Below are positions 1-15,880 of a stretch of 22,155 bases of DNA, piece after piece (within the stretch, counting starts at the first letter, position 1; every line of letters starts with the position of its first letter). Origin of the DNA: Theodoxus fluviatilis (taxonomy: Eukaryota > Mollusca > Gastropoda > Cycloneritida > Neritidae); NCBI GenBank assembly GCA_034096865.1, contig JAWQFJ010026891.1:1-22155 (forward strand), in the 5' to 3' direction. The notes below the pieces were generated by a model, which did no database searches, was not told the DNA's origin, and was given only the letters and a program-made list of their open reading frames with translations. The translations under genes were made by a program, and so were the position numbers.

Positions 1-314
1 AGACAGACAGACAGGACCAGACAGTATAGAGATACACCACTCAAAACACAAAGACACTAGACAGACAGACACAACAGACACACAGACAGACAGACACACA
101 GGACACACAGACAGACAGACAGACAGACAGACACACAGACAGAAACACAGACAGACAGACAGGCAGCAGCCCGAGAGGAAGGCAGACAGACAGACACACA
201 GACACAGACAGACGACAGACAGACACACAGACAGACAGACACACAGACACACAGACAGACAGACAGACAGACACACAGACAGACACACAGACAGACAGAA
301 CGACAGACAGACAC

Positions 315-349
<35 letters not shown>

Positions 350-475
350 CACAGACAGACAGCACAGACAGACAGACAGACACACAGACAGACAGCACAC
401 ACAGACAGACATGACAGACACACAGACAGACAGACAGACAGACAGACACACAGACAGACAGACAGACAGACAGAC

Positions 476-513
<38 letters not shown>

Positions 514-639
514 CAGAACAGACACACAGACAGACACACAGACAGACACACAGACAGACACACAGACAGACAGACAGACACACAGACAGACAGACACACA
601 GACAGACACACAGACACACAGACAGACAGACAGACAGAC

Positions 640-698
<59 letters not shown>

Positions 699-901
699 CA
701 CAGACAGACAGACAGACACAGACAGACAGACAGACAGACACAGACACACAGACAGACACACAGACAGACACACAGACAGACAGACAGACAGAGAGACAGA
801 CACAGACAGACAGCACAGACAGACACGACACACGACAGCAGACAGACAGACAGACACACACACAGACACAGACACACAGACACACACACACACACACACA
901 C

Positions 902-948
<47 letters not shown>

Positions 949-1022
949 CACAGACAGACAGACAGACACGACAGACACACACACACACAGACAGACAGAC
1001 AGAACAGACAGACAGACAGACA
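1..1022. repeat. CAGA tetranucleotide satellite with CACAGACA variants
   Basis: About 1 kb of almost pure CAGA units, interrupted by CACAGACA, CACACA and single-base indels. It runs off the left edge of the window, so its full length is unknown. The array has no TAA, TAG or TGA on either strand in most phases, which is why long Thr-Asp-Arg-Gln ORFs (plus) and Leu-Ser-Val-Cys ORFs (minus) appear. These are composition artefacts, not genes. CAGA/CTGT tetranucleotides are common in gastropod genomes. Confidence 0.97.
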
Positions 1023-1221
1023 ACCACTGACCTTCCCTCTGCACACCTCAACACTGAAGGGAAAAGCATGGACACTCAGCTACAGACAGATGCCAGTCTG
1101 TCACACTGCTCTCCATGGAGAAGCCCTGATAGAGCGTTTGTGTCTTCAGACCTAGAAACAATGCAAGACCTAATCCTACTTCCCAGCAGTGATGGGCATG
1201 TGTACCAGCACACCCGAGAGT

Positions 1222-1569
1222 GGGCCACAAGTCACCCCAGCCAAGACAGACGTCCATTGCGGCACACTCAGCATCCGCAGCCTCCACCCTCCATCTCCGT
1301 CACCACTCGGGCCACAAGTCACCCCAGCCAAGACAGACGTCCATTACGGCACACTCAGCATCCACAGCCTCCACCCTCCATCTCCGTCACCACTCGGGCC
1401 ACAAGTCACCCCAGCCAAGACAGACGTCCATTACGGCACACTCAGCATCCACAGCCTCCACCCTCCATCTCCGTCACCACTCGGGCCACAAGTCACCCCA
1501 GCCAAGACAGACGTCCATTACGGCACACTCAGCATCCACAGCCTCCACCCTCCATCTCCGTCACCACTC
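1222..1569. repeat. 87-bp tandem repeat, four near-identical copies
   Basis: Copies begin with GGGCCACAAG at 1222, 1309, 1396 and 1483, exactly 87 bp apart. Only a few substitutions separate copy 1 from copies 2-4 (for example ATTGCGG against ATTACGG, and ATCCGCAG against ATCCACAG). The period is divisible by three, so the array stays open in more than one plus-strand frame. It abuts a 30 bp array at 1570 with no spacer. Confidence 0.95.
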
Positions 1570-1745
1570 TGCTCCAGTGTTCACACTACGCCACCACTCT
1601 GCTCCAGTGTTCACACTACGCCACCACTCTGCTCCAGTGTTCACACTAAGTCACCACTCTGCTCCAGTGTTCACACTCCGTCACCACTCTGCTCCAGTGT
1701 TCACACTAAGTCACCACTCTGCTCCAGTGTTCACACTACGCCACG
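1570..1745. repeat. 30-bp tandem repeat, about six copies
   Basis: Units start with TGCTCCAGTGTTCACACT at 1570, 1600, 1630, 1660, 1690 and 1720. They differ mainly in the following five or six bases (TACGCCA, TAAGTCA or TCCGTCA forms). The last bases of each unit (CACCACTC) match the end of the 87 bp unit just to the left, suggesting that the two arrays grew from a shared seed. The 30 bp period also preserves frame. Confidence 0.95.
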
Positions 1746-2119
1746 GCGCCTTGAGAGACACAGGCTTGCGCAGTGACAATGTCAGCACTGGAGTTACAGC
1801 CCACAGTGGAAATAAAACCTACTGGAGCTCAACGTGGCACCTTACTCAACTGTACGCAAATCTGAGCAGCTGATGATGGGAAATAATCCTCGACGAGTTT
1901 CATAGCAACGTTTTTCACAAGCAGTTCTTGTGCCATTTCATCCTGGCACCATTTCCACCTGTCTGTGGAGTCAAAGAAGTCTGTTCCACCAGAACTGTCC
2001 CCCTTCCAAGTGGCAGTAAACTGCCTGTCTTTGGCAGTCTACAGCTGGAGAGATCTTTGGTGCCATGCAAGAGTGGACACTCAACTACACACTGACACGT
2101 GTACATCCATGACTAACTT

Positions 2120-2121
<2 letters not shown>

Positions 2122-2158
<37 letters not shown>
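2122..2158. repeat. (AC)n microsatellite
   Basis: An uninterrupted dinucleotide tract of about 37 bases. Confidence 0.97.
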
Positions 2159-2160
<2 letters not shown>

Positions 2161-2689
2161 CAGTCCCTGAAGCAACACACCTGTGTCGTGTCATCTCTGC
2201 ACAGCCACTGCAAATCCACACAGACGTGTCCACAGCCTGCTGCACTCCCGGACAGTGACGTGTATTCCTCAACAAGCACACGGTGACACGCATTCTCCAC
2301 TACACACACAGGTAAGTACAGCACACCTGTCCAAGTCCATACCCGGTGTGCATTGCTGGATTTCTTACAAAGGCAAAAAGAGTCCCATGAAGTTTCATCT
2401 GGACATCGTCACATCTGTGGCTGTCTCCAGGATTTCTTCACCACACAACCCACTCATGACAAGCCCAGTTCTTTGTACAGTGCTTCGCTGTCATGCAACA
2501 TCAACAACAGCAACACATGATAACAAAAACAGCAACACACGATAACAACAATAATGACAAGTAGAGGATGGCTGAGGGAAATGGGGAATATGCATGAGAA
2601 ACCACGACATCCTGACCTCATGATGTCACAAAAAATTAGATTCCTGTCGTATAACCTGTCCAGTTTGAAGTCTTTTTCACCATATCACA

Positions 2690-2692
<3 letters not shown>

Positions 2693-2740
<48 letters not shown>

Positions 2741-2747
2741 GAGAGAC

Positions 2748-2780
<33 letters not shown>

Positions 2781-2797
2781 CAGAGACAGAGACAGAC

Positions 2798-2834
<37 letters not shown>

Positions 2835-2839
2835 CAGAC

Positions 2840-2896
<57 letters not shown>

Positions 2897-2917
2897 GAGA
2901 GAACAGAGAACAGACAC
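2693..2917. repeat. GA/CAGA polypurine tract
   Basis: A purine-rich tract of GA dinucleotides broken by CAGA units, about 220 bp long. Mirror symmetry of such tracts can allow triplex (H-DNA) structure. The minus-strand ORFs across it are only Leu-Ser composition artefacts. Confidence 0.95.
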
Positions 2918-3072
2918 CACAGCTGCATCCAAGAAGACCTCCAAGGCCAGACCACTGGGACGGCAGACAGCTGCCAAGTGGGGACAGAAGAGAGCAGTCA
3001 GGCTTGGAGGCTGCCTTCCTGTGGGAGTGTCCCAGCAGCTGTGGACAGAGCTAAGTGACAGGCAGCACTCCT

Positions 3073-3205
3073 GCCCTGTCCTCCTCACAGCCCTCCCCTC
3101 CTGTCCTCACACTGTCCCACTGCACACTGCTGCCCTGCCCTCCTCCCAGCCCTCCCCACCTGTCCTCACGCTGCCCCCTTCCCACTGCACACTGCCGCTC
3201 TGCTG
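3073..3205. repeat. C-rich 59-bp tandem dimer
   Basis: Two diverged copies of a C-rich unit begin with CCTCCTC at 3080 and 3139. Both contain CAGCCCTCCCC, CTGTCCTCAC and CCCACTGCACACTGC. The second copy has a small insertion. Confidence 0.8.
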
Positions 3206-3493
3206 GCAACACCGTGGCCACTCAGCAGCACACAGCAGCCAGCGTCTGACAACCAGCTCTCCGTGAGGAAACTGCGACAGAGGACTGGAACCTTTGGGTC
3301 TGGAAGGAATGCAGTGCAGAGGACCTGTCATCCTGGCAGTGACTGGGATGCTGAACACGTTGTAGAATATTGGACTTATTCTTGTTGCTAATAGCAGGTT
3401 TCTCTGAATCCTAGTTCTCTACTGATCCTCTATTCTGGGATTTTCCTGGAGAGTGACCATGCACATATACAGGGGAAGCTGTTGGGAAGGAGT

Positions 3494-3517
3494 GGGGTGG
3501 GAGGAGAAGGGGGAGGG
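3494..3517 (+). other. Possible G-quadruplex motif
   Basis: Four G runs of three or more (GGGG, GGG, GGGGG, GGG) are separated by loops of 1, 7 and 1 bases, fitting the usual G4 pattern. It lies just downstream of the minus-strand stop codon. The sense transcript of that gene would be C-rich here. Confidence 0.5.
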
Positions 3518-3586
3518 AGAATAAGGTTCATCAACGAGGGGGAATTCGTGTGTCTGAAAAAGGTTGCGGCCACAGGACATACTGGG

Positions 3587-9945
<6,359 letters not shown>

Positions 9946-10596
9946 CTGGAAGAGAGAGAAAAGCTCCAAGCACGAAAGCAAGACAGGGTCAAGGACTGAA
10001 TACAGGTGGGACCAAGGCGGTGAGGCTGAAGGAGAGGCAACAAGAGAGGGGAAACCAGGGTCACTGAGTGACAAGACAAGGTGGATCATCATTTCTTCCT
10101 CAGGTAAACCTCACCTGTCATCTTTTAAAACAAAGGTTCACCTTCCTTGTACTTTTCCCCTACATGCCTCTGTTTGATTTCCAGCAGTGACGTCAAGGAA
10201 AAAGAATAGTAATTGATACATCTTTTCTAATTGGAGGATAGTAAAAATACTCTCTTTTTTCCTTTGTACTGATTTTAATTTTTGTTCATTAATTTTTCAT
10301 GTATTGATTCCATTAAACATTTATCTAAATGACTTGTATTGAAGATATCGAGGCTATATGAATTGTTTTTCAGCAGACTTTCCTTTTATGCATCACTAGA
10401 CAAGTGACAAGGGGTCAGTGACATTGCACACACAGCAGACTACTCAGAAACCATGTGTGCAGAAGGCTTGGAGCCTCTCAGGGTGGGCACCAGTCTAGTT
10501 CCAGGAGGCAGGCAGCTGCTGGTGGAAGTCCCTGACACTTGGACCCTGCCTCCTTTCAGACCCGAAGACTTCCACAGCACGTGGAGGAACACTCAC
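9946..10596 (-). other. Inferred intron between 27-nt microexon and main exon
   Basis: The minus-strand donor is GTGAGTGTTCC at 10596 and the acceptor is CTCTCTTCCAG ending at 9946, giving an intron of 651 bp. Both sites match animal consensus well. The rest is AT-rich with no other feature seen. Confidence 0.7.
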
Positions 10597-10623
10597 CAGC
10601 AATGGACTGCAGGCGGTCTTCGC
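10597..10623 (-). CDS. Candidate 27-nt microexon of the ankyrin STAND gene
   Basis: On the minus strand, CCTGTGTGTTTCAG precedes a 27 nt segment that is followed at once by GTGAGT. The main exon begins with the second base of a codon, so the upstream exon must leave one base. This segment enters and leaves in exactly that phase. Spliced, it contributes GEDRLQSIA ahead of ARTSKNLENACPHGF. A short charged helix of this kind just before the P-loop module is common in related proteins. No transcript evidence is available here. Confidence 0.65.
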
Positions 10624-11398
10624 CTGAAACACACAGGAAATGGACGTTGAAGTAGGTTCTGGTCGGCACTGGAGAAATGGCAGAATGCACATCCAGCATT
10701 CAAAGACACTCAGAACTAACACGGATGAATGTGTTCACCTCCTGAGTGTAGGCACGTGTATTCATTGTTGTCGATGCCTTTCATTAGCAGAAAACTGCTT
10801 GAAAAAGCTGGATTAAGAAAGATGTTTTCCTGCCTCTTACCATTATACACACATGGACAGTTGCTGCAGTTCATCCCAGCACAGAAGTGAATGCTATACT
10901 ATTCAGCATGGATATTTTACCCAGATAAAGATTGAGCTATACACTCCCTTTGCCAATATTTCTGTCTCATTTGAGACATCATGACAATGTCTGACCACTG
11001 GTCAGTCAGTGGGTCAAGACGGCCTACACAGACATCCATGTGTGAAGGTCATCATGTAGAATCTTCAGGCAAAAGGTCAGGCTCTAAGTCAAACAGTGCT
11101 TGAGAAAATTCCAACATCCAGGTGTTGGTTTCCTGCATACTCTTGTGCAGTCGAATGAAGGAATCAGCAATGAAGGAAAAGTATTTCACTTCAAAAGGAA
11201 CATATGGCCCCTCTCCACTGCTTATAGAGGTGTATCACCATTTTTCCTCGGCCCGAAGGTTACAGGTTCCATTCTTGCCTGAGGCCATGAAACTTTCTCT
11301 ATCCTTGCAGAATTCTGGTTGGATGTGTACTTTTATCTCTCATATACGTTGTATTAATCTATGTCAAGTTTACTATCAACAGGAAATTGGCACTTCAA

Positions 11399-11399
<1 letters not shown>

Positions 11400-11444
<45 letters not shown>
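11400..11444. repeat. (CA)n microsatellite
   Basis: About 45 bases of uninterrupted CA. Confidence 0.97.
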
Positions 11445-11447
<3 letters not shown>

Positions 11448-11738
11448 GCTCACCCACCACCACTCTTATATATGAGTAAGTTGGTACTCATTACAACAAC
11501 ATGCAAATTGTATGTGGTGAAAAAAATGCTCTGAAGTTATACGATTAACACCATGAATGAATCCAACATAAGCAGTTTTGGAAGAGTTTTGTGGAATATT
11601 ATGTTGAGGCAAAGAAAATGATTTTACTAACTATTAAAATATATGTTTTCTTCCAACTGATTAAAAGACAGTTTTTTTATTTTTTTGCCTGAATAGACCA
11701 AAAGAGTGCAGCATGTGGCCAGAGCCGCTTGATGTCCC

Positions 11739-11908
11739 CTCATCAGCTGGGACCCCTGGCTGCTGGGCTTTCGGGATGATGCTACTCCAATGTTCCATCT
11801 ACACAGCACTTCCTCATCAGCTGGGACCCCTGGCTGCTGGGCTTTCGGGATGATGCTACTCCAATGTTCCATCTACACAGCACTTCCTCATCAGCTGGGA
11901 CCCCTGGA
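11739..11908. repeat. 74-bp tandem repeat, about 2.3 copies
   Basis: CATCAGCTGGGACCCCTGG recurs at 11741, 11815 and 11889, exactly 74 bp apart. Copies 1 and 2 look identical over their full length, and the third is cut after about 19 bp. It sits in an inferred intron. The identity implies a recent duplication. Confidence 0.93.
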
Positions 11909-12145
11909 ATCTCATCAGGGCCAAACGCCATGTATTTACTATATTAGAAAGTTATCTTCCTGTGACTGATATGAACCATGCATATTTTTGCAAGTTACAT
12001 TCTATATTCAAAAAGAGTTACATTGATATAAAACCGACACTTTCATCATAACATATTTACATCATTGAAAACAAAATAAGCAATAATCAGGGGAGATAAC
12101 ACATGCTCACTTCACTCTGGATCAAGGGAAAACTTCAGTACATAC

Positions 12146-12160
12146 CTTCAAAAATGTTCA
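12146..12160 (-). CDS. Candidate 15-nt microexon of the ankyrin STAND gene
   Basis: On the minus strand, a strong polypyrimidine tract and CAG (TTTGCTCTTCTTTTTTCAG) precede the 15 nt segment TGAACATTTTTGAAG, followed by GTATGT. Read in the phase required by the next microexon, it gives a split first codon, then Asn-Ile-Phe-Glu and the first base of Gly. It neither shifts the frame nor adds a stop. If real, it must be preceded by another exon supplying one base (an A would make a split ATG). The short length makes a chance match possible. Confidence 0.5.
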
Positions 12161-12329
12161 CTGAAAAAAGAAGAGCAAAAGCAACAAGATAAAATAGCTG
12201 GCACAACACTTCTCATGGATAACTGAAATACAAATATCAATAATAATATCTGCCATGGATTCTAAGATAAAAATTGCATTTATATCACTTTTAGCAACAC
12301 TTCTGAATAATTCAGACTGTATTACACGC

Positions 12330-12419
12330 ACACACACACATACACACGCACACACACATACACACACACACACATACACACACACACACAGACACACACA
12401 CACACACACACACACACAG
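12330..12419. repeat. (CA)n-rich microsatellite
   Basis: CA units interrupted by TACA, CGCA and GACA. It directly abuts the left end of the candidate inverted-repeat element. Confidence 0.95.
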
Positions 12420-12534
12420 ATAGGATGAAAAGTTTTTTTAATGTTTTATTTTGGTTTGAATGGTTTGATTTACGTTTACGGTCCACAATGAAACATTAAA
12501 AAAACGTTTTAGAAATGTCGACGCCAAAACAATT

Positions 12535-13180
12535 TGAATGCGAACTTCTTTCAAACATTGATTAAATCTAAGTTGCCTATAACCTGCCCCAATTGGCACA
12601 TGTAATGCAAACCTGCATTTAGGTCTGAATTTAAAACTTTAAAAAATGTAAATAAAATCAAATAGAAATTATAAGTCACTCATATGTCCTGCTACCCTTT
12701 CACGAGTTATAAACTTACAGAAGTAAAATCTAATTTTAATTTTAAGAATTAGATCAAATTTAATTTAGAATTTAAAGTAACGCATGTGCTGCTCTGAGGC
12801 ATGCTCAATGCAAATCTGCAATTAGATGTCCGGTAGCATGTTTTGTTTTTCAGTTATTTATTACATGTGTACAATTAAAATTTTAATTCAATGATTTAAA
12901 CGTAATTAGAAATTTGATGAAGCTCTGTTTGTATGTATGCTTGAGGAACAAAAAGTCAAAATGTGTGGTCAGATCTTCTCAAAGTTTTACCATTGCGGGG
13001 CTATTGCCATGCAATTTTCTAAATTTGAATTTAAATTAAATGATGAAATTTGAATTATATGCAATAACAGAGACTTTTTAAGCATACTTGAGTCGCTGCA
13101 TATAATTCTAAATCTGCAGTAAGATTTTCTGTAGCCCTTTAGCTCGAAAATTTAATTTTGAACTACCCTGGCAAGCGAGT
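12535..13180. repeat. Degenerate ~140-bp monomer block, copy 1
   Basis: AT-rich DNA in which a theme recurs at roughly 12600, 12800, 12937 and 13090: a GAGGCATGCTCAATGCAAATCTGCAAT-like core (broken here only by divergence), then TCAGATTTTCTGTAGC, then CGAGTTATAAACTTACA and an AATTTTAATTTTAA stretch. No coding potential. It matches the block at 14790-15460. Confidence 0.7.
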
Positions 13181-13189
13181 GAAAATGTA

Positions 13190-14060
13190 TGTTTTTTAGC
13201 AGGCCTGCTTGTAAAATTGGAAGACACTCCTGCAAGCCAAGCACCAGGTCAAAATCTAGGTCGCGCCTACGAGACGTGTAGGGTCAGAAACTCGAGACCA
13301 TGTTCTGTTGAATACCGCCAACGCCGCATCCCTGCCTGCTTCCCGCTTCATCCTGGCCGCATCCATTCCCGCTTGGCGCTCCAAGCTGCCTGACCGCCTC
13401 ACCCGCCTTATTGAACTCGCTATACAGGTTTTCAACTGACTCCAAATTTATCAGGTTAAGAGGCTTTTAATCACATGTGTTTTCTAGTTATTCAGTATCA
13501 TCACGTAAGCCAAGATTACAACAAAAGGTGCATGAAAACAGTTTCCTAGGTTTTATATCTTCTCTTGAGTTCAAATGATTTATCTTCCCAGCCTAGTAAC
13601 ATGATACAAAAGATATTTTGGCTGAGTTATATCACCTCCTCAAAAGTCTTCTTTGCTATTTTTCCTTTGATTTCTGACTTTGGCCCTAAATGTGTTGCCC
13701 TGCTCTTTTCTCATAAATTTGACAAAAATGCTTGTCCAGGGGGAGGTAACTCCTCCATTTTGACAATGCAAAATTAATTGATGGTGAAAAGTAAACTATT
13801 TTACCAAAAATTATTTAAAAATCAGTGCGATGCATTATCACAACATCATATAGACAGGCCTTTCTTAATGAAAAGCTGAGAAAATTGAATTAGTAAACAC
13901 TGACATTTCCTGCAGCAATGTATTAGTGTGTGAGGGTCATCGATACTGTGGGACTAAATGTGCTTTGCATTGAATATTACTTCCAAGTATATAGAATTTA
14001 GTTTCTATAATTCAACTTTCTAACAGTGTGTCCTTAATCTGATTCCACAGAATAACCTAT
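13190..14060. other. Spacer with a GC-rich islet, no recognised gene
   Basis: 13255-13425 is strikingly GC- and CpG-rich within AT-rich surroundings. It has a plus-strand open stretch ending before TGA near 13439, with residues such as SIPAWRSKLPDRLTRLIEL. This may be a fragment of an inserted element or exon, but I do not recognise it. The rest is AT-rich. AGGGGGAGGTAACTCCTCC lies near 13738-13756, like the GGGGAGATAAC at 12090. Confidence 0.4.
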
Positions 14061-14127
14061 TTACACACACTCACGCATGAAGAGACAAACACACATGCAC
14101 ATGTGGGCATCCAAGCGCAACCAATTT

Positions 14128-14131
<4 letters not shown>

Positions 14132-14167
<36 letters not shown>

Positions 14168-14335
14168 CTCTGTCTCTCTCTGTCTCTCTGTGTCTCTGTT
14201 TCTGTCTCTCTGCTGTCTCTGTCTCTCTGCTGTCTCTGTCTCTCTGCTGTCTCTGTGTCTGCCCCGGTCTCTGTGTCTGTCTCTGTCTTTGTGTGTCTCT
14301 GTCTCTGTGTGTCTGTCTCTGTCTCTCTCTGTCTC

Positions 14336-14388
<53 letters not shown>

Positions 14389-14420
14389 TTCCCTGTCTCT
14401 CTCTGTCTCTCTCACAAGAA
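14132..14420. repeat. CT/CTGT polypyrimidine tract
   Basis: CT dinucleotides mixed with CTGT and CTGTCT units, about 290 bp. ORFs over it on both strands are composition artefacts. Confidence 0.95.
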
Positions 14421-14559
14421 CGTCTAAAGGATTTCTCTCTCTCATACTAGCCTTTTACATTAGGGTGCCTCGGAGATGAATTTGTTACTGAATTTGTCTA
14501 TATACTATTTAAAACGGAATGTTTTTAATCAGTCTGTATTAAGCATTGCAGGCAGGAAA

Positions 14560-14712
14560 ATGTTCACAGTGTTCACGTGCACGACTTGTATAAAATAAGG
14601 AATGTTTTAATGTAACTCTATACGTATGTATTATATCAGTTTGTTCTTTTCCAACTGTATATTGAACTGTTTGGGTCGTCAGCCCCAATAAAAGTCAATC
14701 AATCAATCAATA
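14560..14712 (+). mobile_element. 5'-truncated CR1/Jockey-type retrotransposon 3' end
   Basis: TTGGGTCGTCAGCCCCAA at 14671-14688 can form a short stem-loop (TTGGG with CCCAA). It overlaps AATAAA at 14687-14692 and is followed by a (TCAA)n tail at 14696-14712. A GGGTCGNCAGCCCCAATAAA end with a short 3' tandem tail is typical of CR1-like LINE copies in marine invertebrates. No coding portion remains, and the 5' boundary is approximate. Confidence 0.65.
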
Positions 14713-14714
14713 TC

Positions 14715-14772
14715 TGTTTCTCTCTCTGTCTCTCTCTTTCTCTCTGTCTCTCTCTCTCTCGTTCTCTCTCTA
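14715..14772. repeat. (CT)n microsatellite
   Basis: CT-rich simple tract just after the CR1-like tail, with a few TTTC and GTTC interruptions. Confidence 0.9.
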
Positions 14773-14789
14773 ATACATGTAGCTGAACC

Positions 14790-15460
14790 CATATCTCGCA
14801 CATTTTGGTCCAGATCTTAATTTTTAATTTTAAAAATCAAATTCAATTTTAAATTTACAGTCACCCAAGTCCTGACTTGAAGCAGGCTCAATGCAAATGT
14901 GCAGTCAGATGTCTTTTTCTTTTACATTCTCGAGTTATAAACTTACATAAGTAAAATATATAATTAATGAATGAACATTTAATTAAATCCAACTTTAAAT
15001 TTACAGTTGTGCATGAACTGCCCCTAGGCATGCTCAATGCATATCTATAATCAGATTTTCTGTAGCATTTCTTGTTCATGAGTAATTTCCTTACATATGT
15101 AAAAATTTTAATTTTAATTAATGTATTGAATTCAATTAGAAATTTAATGAATCACTATTTTTGTGCTTCCTTGAGGCACACTAAATCAAAAGGTGTGGTC
15201 AGATCTTCTGTAAGTTTAACCTTTGCAGAGCGATTCCAGTGCACTTTTCAAATTTTAAAATTAAATAAAATGCAACGACAGTTTGTTGTGTTTTTCATTC
15301 CTGAGGCGCCCCAATTCCAAATTTGCAATCAGGTTTTCTGTAGCTCTTTTGGTATGAAAATTAGATTTTGACAATTTTAATATTCAATTCCATTTTAAAT
15401 TTAAAGTTGCCCGTGACATGCCCCGAGGCACATGCAATACAAGTCTGCAATATTTTCATT
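14790..15460. repeat. Degenerate ~140-bp monomer block, copy 2
   Basis: Monomer cores sit near 14875, 15022, 15167, 15300 and 15422, 120-150 bp apart. Three markers are shared with copy 1 at nearly constant offset: CGAGTTATAAACTTACA (12703 and 14931), GGCATGCTCAATGCA (12798 and 15028) and TGTGGTCAGATCTTCT (12963 and 15194). The offsets are about 2228-2231 bp. This is therefore a direct duplication of a multi-monomer block, diverged by many substitutions. Confidence 0.72.
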
Positions 15461-15666
15461 TTGTTAATGATTACTGTGCAAATATTGTTACAATATTTAC
15501 ATTTCTTTCTTGTCAAATTCTGAAATAAATGTAGGTTTATGTCAATAAAGAAATTGTTTTCCTGATTTATTACTAATCTGAGCATATCCTCAGAACTTGC
15601 TTTTTGTGCCATTAAATGTTTAAAAAACATTTTTATGTTTTCTAGAAAGATGTGATTAACATGTGC

Positions 15667-15880
15667 AGAAAATGTTTTCTAAATGTTTCCCTGTGCAGTT
15701 CATTAACGTTTTAGAAATGGTTCTTGTAAACGGAAAAGAAACCAAATTCAAACCATTATAAAAGTTTTAAAACGTTTTAGATTGGTTTGATTTTGGTTTG
15801 ATTTTCGTTTACAAGAAACGTTTCTAAAACATTAATAAAATGTGGAAGAAAACATTTTGAGAATGTTTTCAGCAAACGTT
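15667..15880. repeat. Long imperfect inverted repeat (fold-back), AACGTTTT-rich
   Basis: The left arm contains AACGTTTTAGAAATGGTTCTTGTAAACGG followed by GAAACCAAATTCAAACCA (one run, split here). The right arm, from about 15784, is TGGTTTGATTTTGGTTTG then TCGTTTACAAGAAACGTTTC, the reverse complement of the left with few mismatches. The loop is about 30 bp around 15755-15782. Half of the motif also occurs at about 12450-12515. Confidence 0.75.

Larger units (their letters stand above)
1023..2692. other. Unassigned region holding two minisatellites and a CA tract
   Basis: Apart from the arrays listed separately, this stretch is unique-looking DNA with moderate GC. A strong splice-donor-like site (CACAG followed by GTAAGTAC) lies at about 2309-2318 on the plus strand, but I could not pair it with a convincing upstream exon. 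Short open frames on both strands show no domain or motif that I recognise. Confidence 0.6.
2918..3586. other. Region downstream of the ankyrin STAND gene
   Basis: This is the probable 3' UTR and downstream flank of the minus-strand gene, whose stop is at 3587-3589. I saw no AATAAA or ATTAAA on the minus strand between 3586 and about 2500. The nearest approximation is AATAAG near 3370, so the polyadenylation site is unresolved. A C-rich duplication and a G-rich tract are listed separately. Confidence 0.5.
10624..12145 (-). other. Inferred intron between 15-nt and 27-nt microexons
   Basis: The donor is GTATGTACTG at 12145 and the acceptor is TTTCCTGTGTGTTTCAG ending at 10624. The interval holds a CA microsatellite and a 74 bp tandem repeat. 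I found no further exon in it that has both good sites and the right phase. Confidence 0.5.

Noticed and set aside
411..1649. 412-codon plus-strand ORF across the CAGA array and 87/30 bp repeats
   Set aside because: It lacks any non-repeat coding signal. Stop codons are absent only because the repeat units contain none.
1869..1890. Hammerhead-like CTGATGATGGGAAATA string
   Set aside because: The core lacks the stem II and the flanking stems needed for a hammerhead ribozyme.
9946..9973. GTG start codon for the ankyrin protein
   Set aside because: Animal genes start with ATG, and the first ten codons coincide with a polypyrimidine tract and CAG acceptor, so this is intron sequence.
12700..12730. 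Donor-like GTAAGT sites on the minus strand at 12715 and 14946
   Set aside because: They recur at the same place in the ~140 bp monomers and have no acceptor at a sensible distance, so they are repeat sequence, not exon ends.
12417..15460. LTR retrotransposon made from the two direct repeat blocks
   Set aside because: The blocks are too diverged from each other and internally repetitive. There is no primer binding site, polypurine tract or gag-pol sequence between them.
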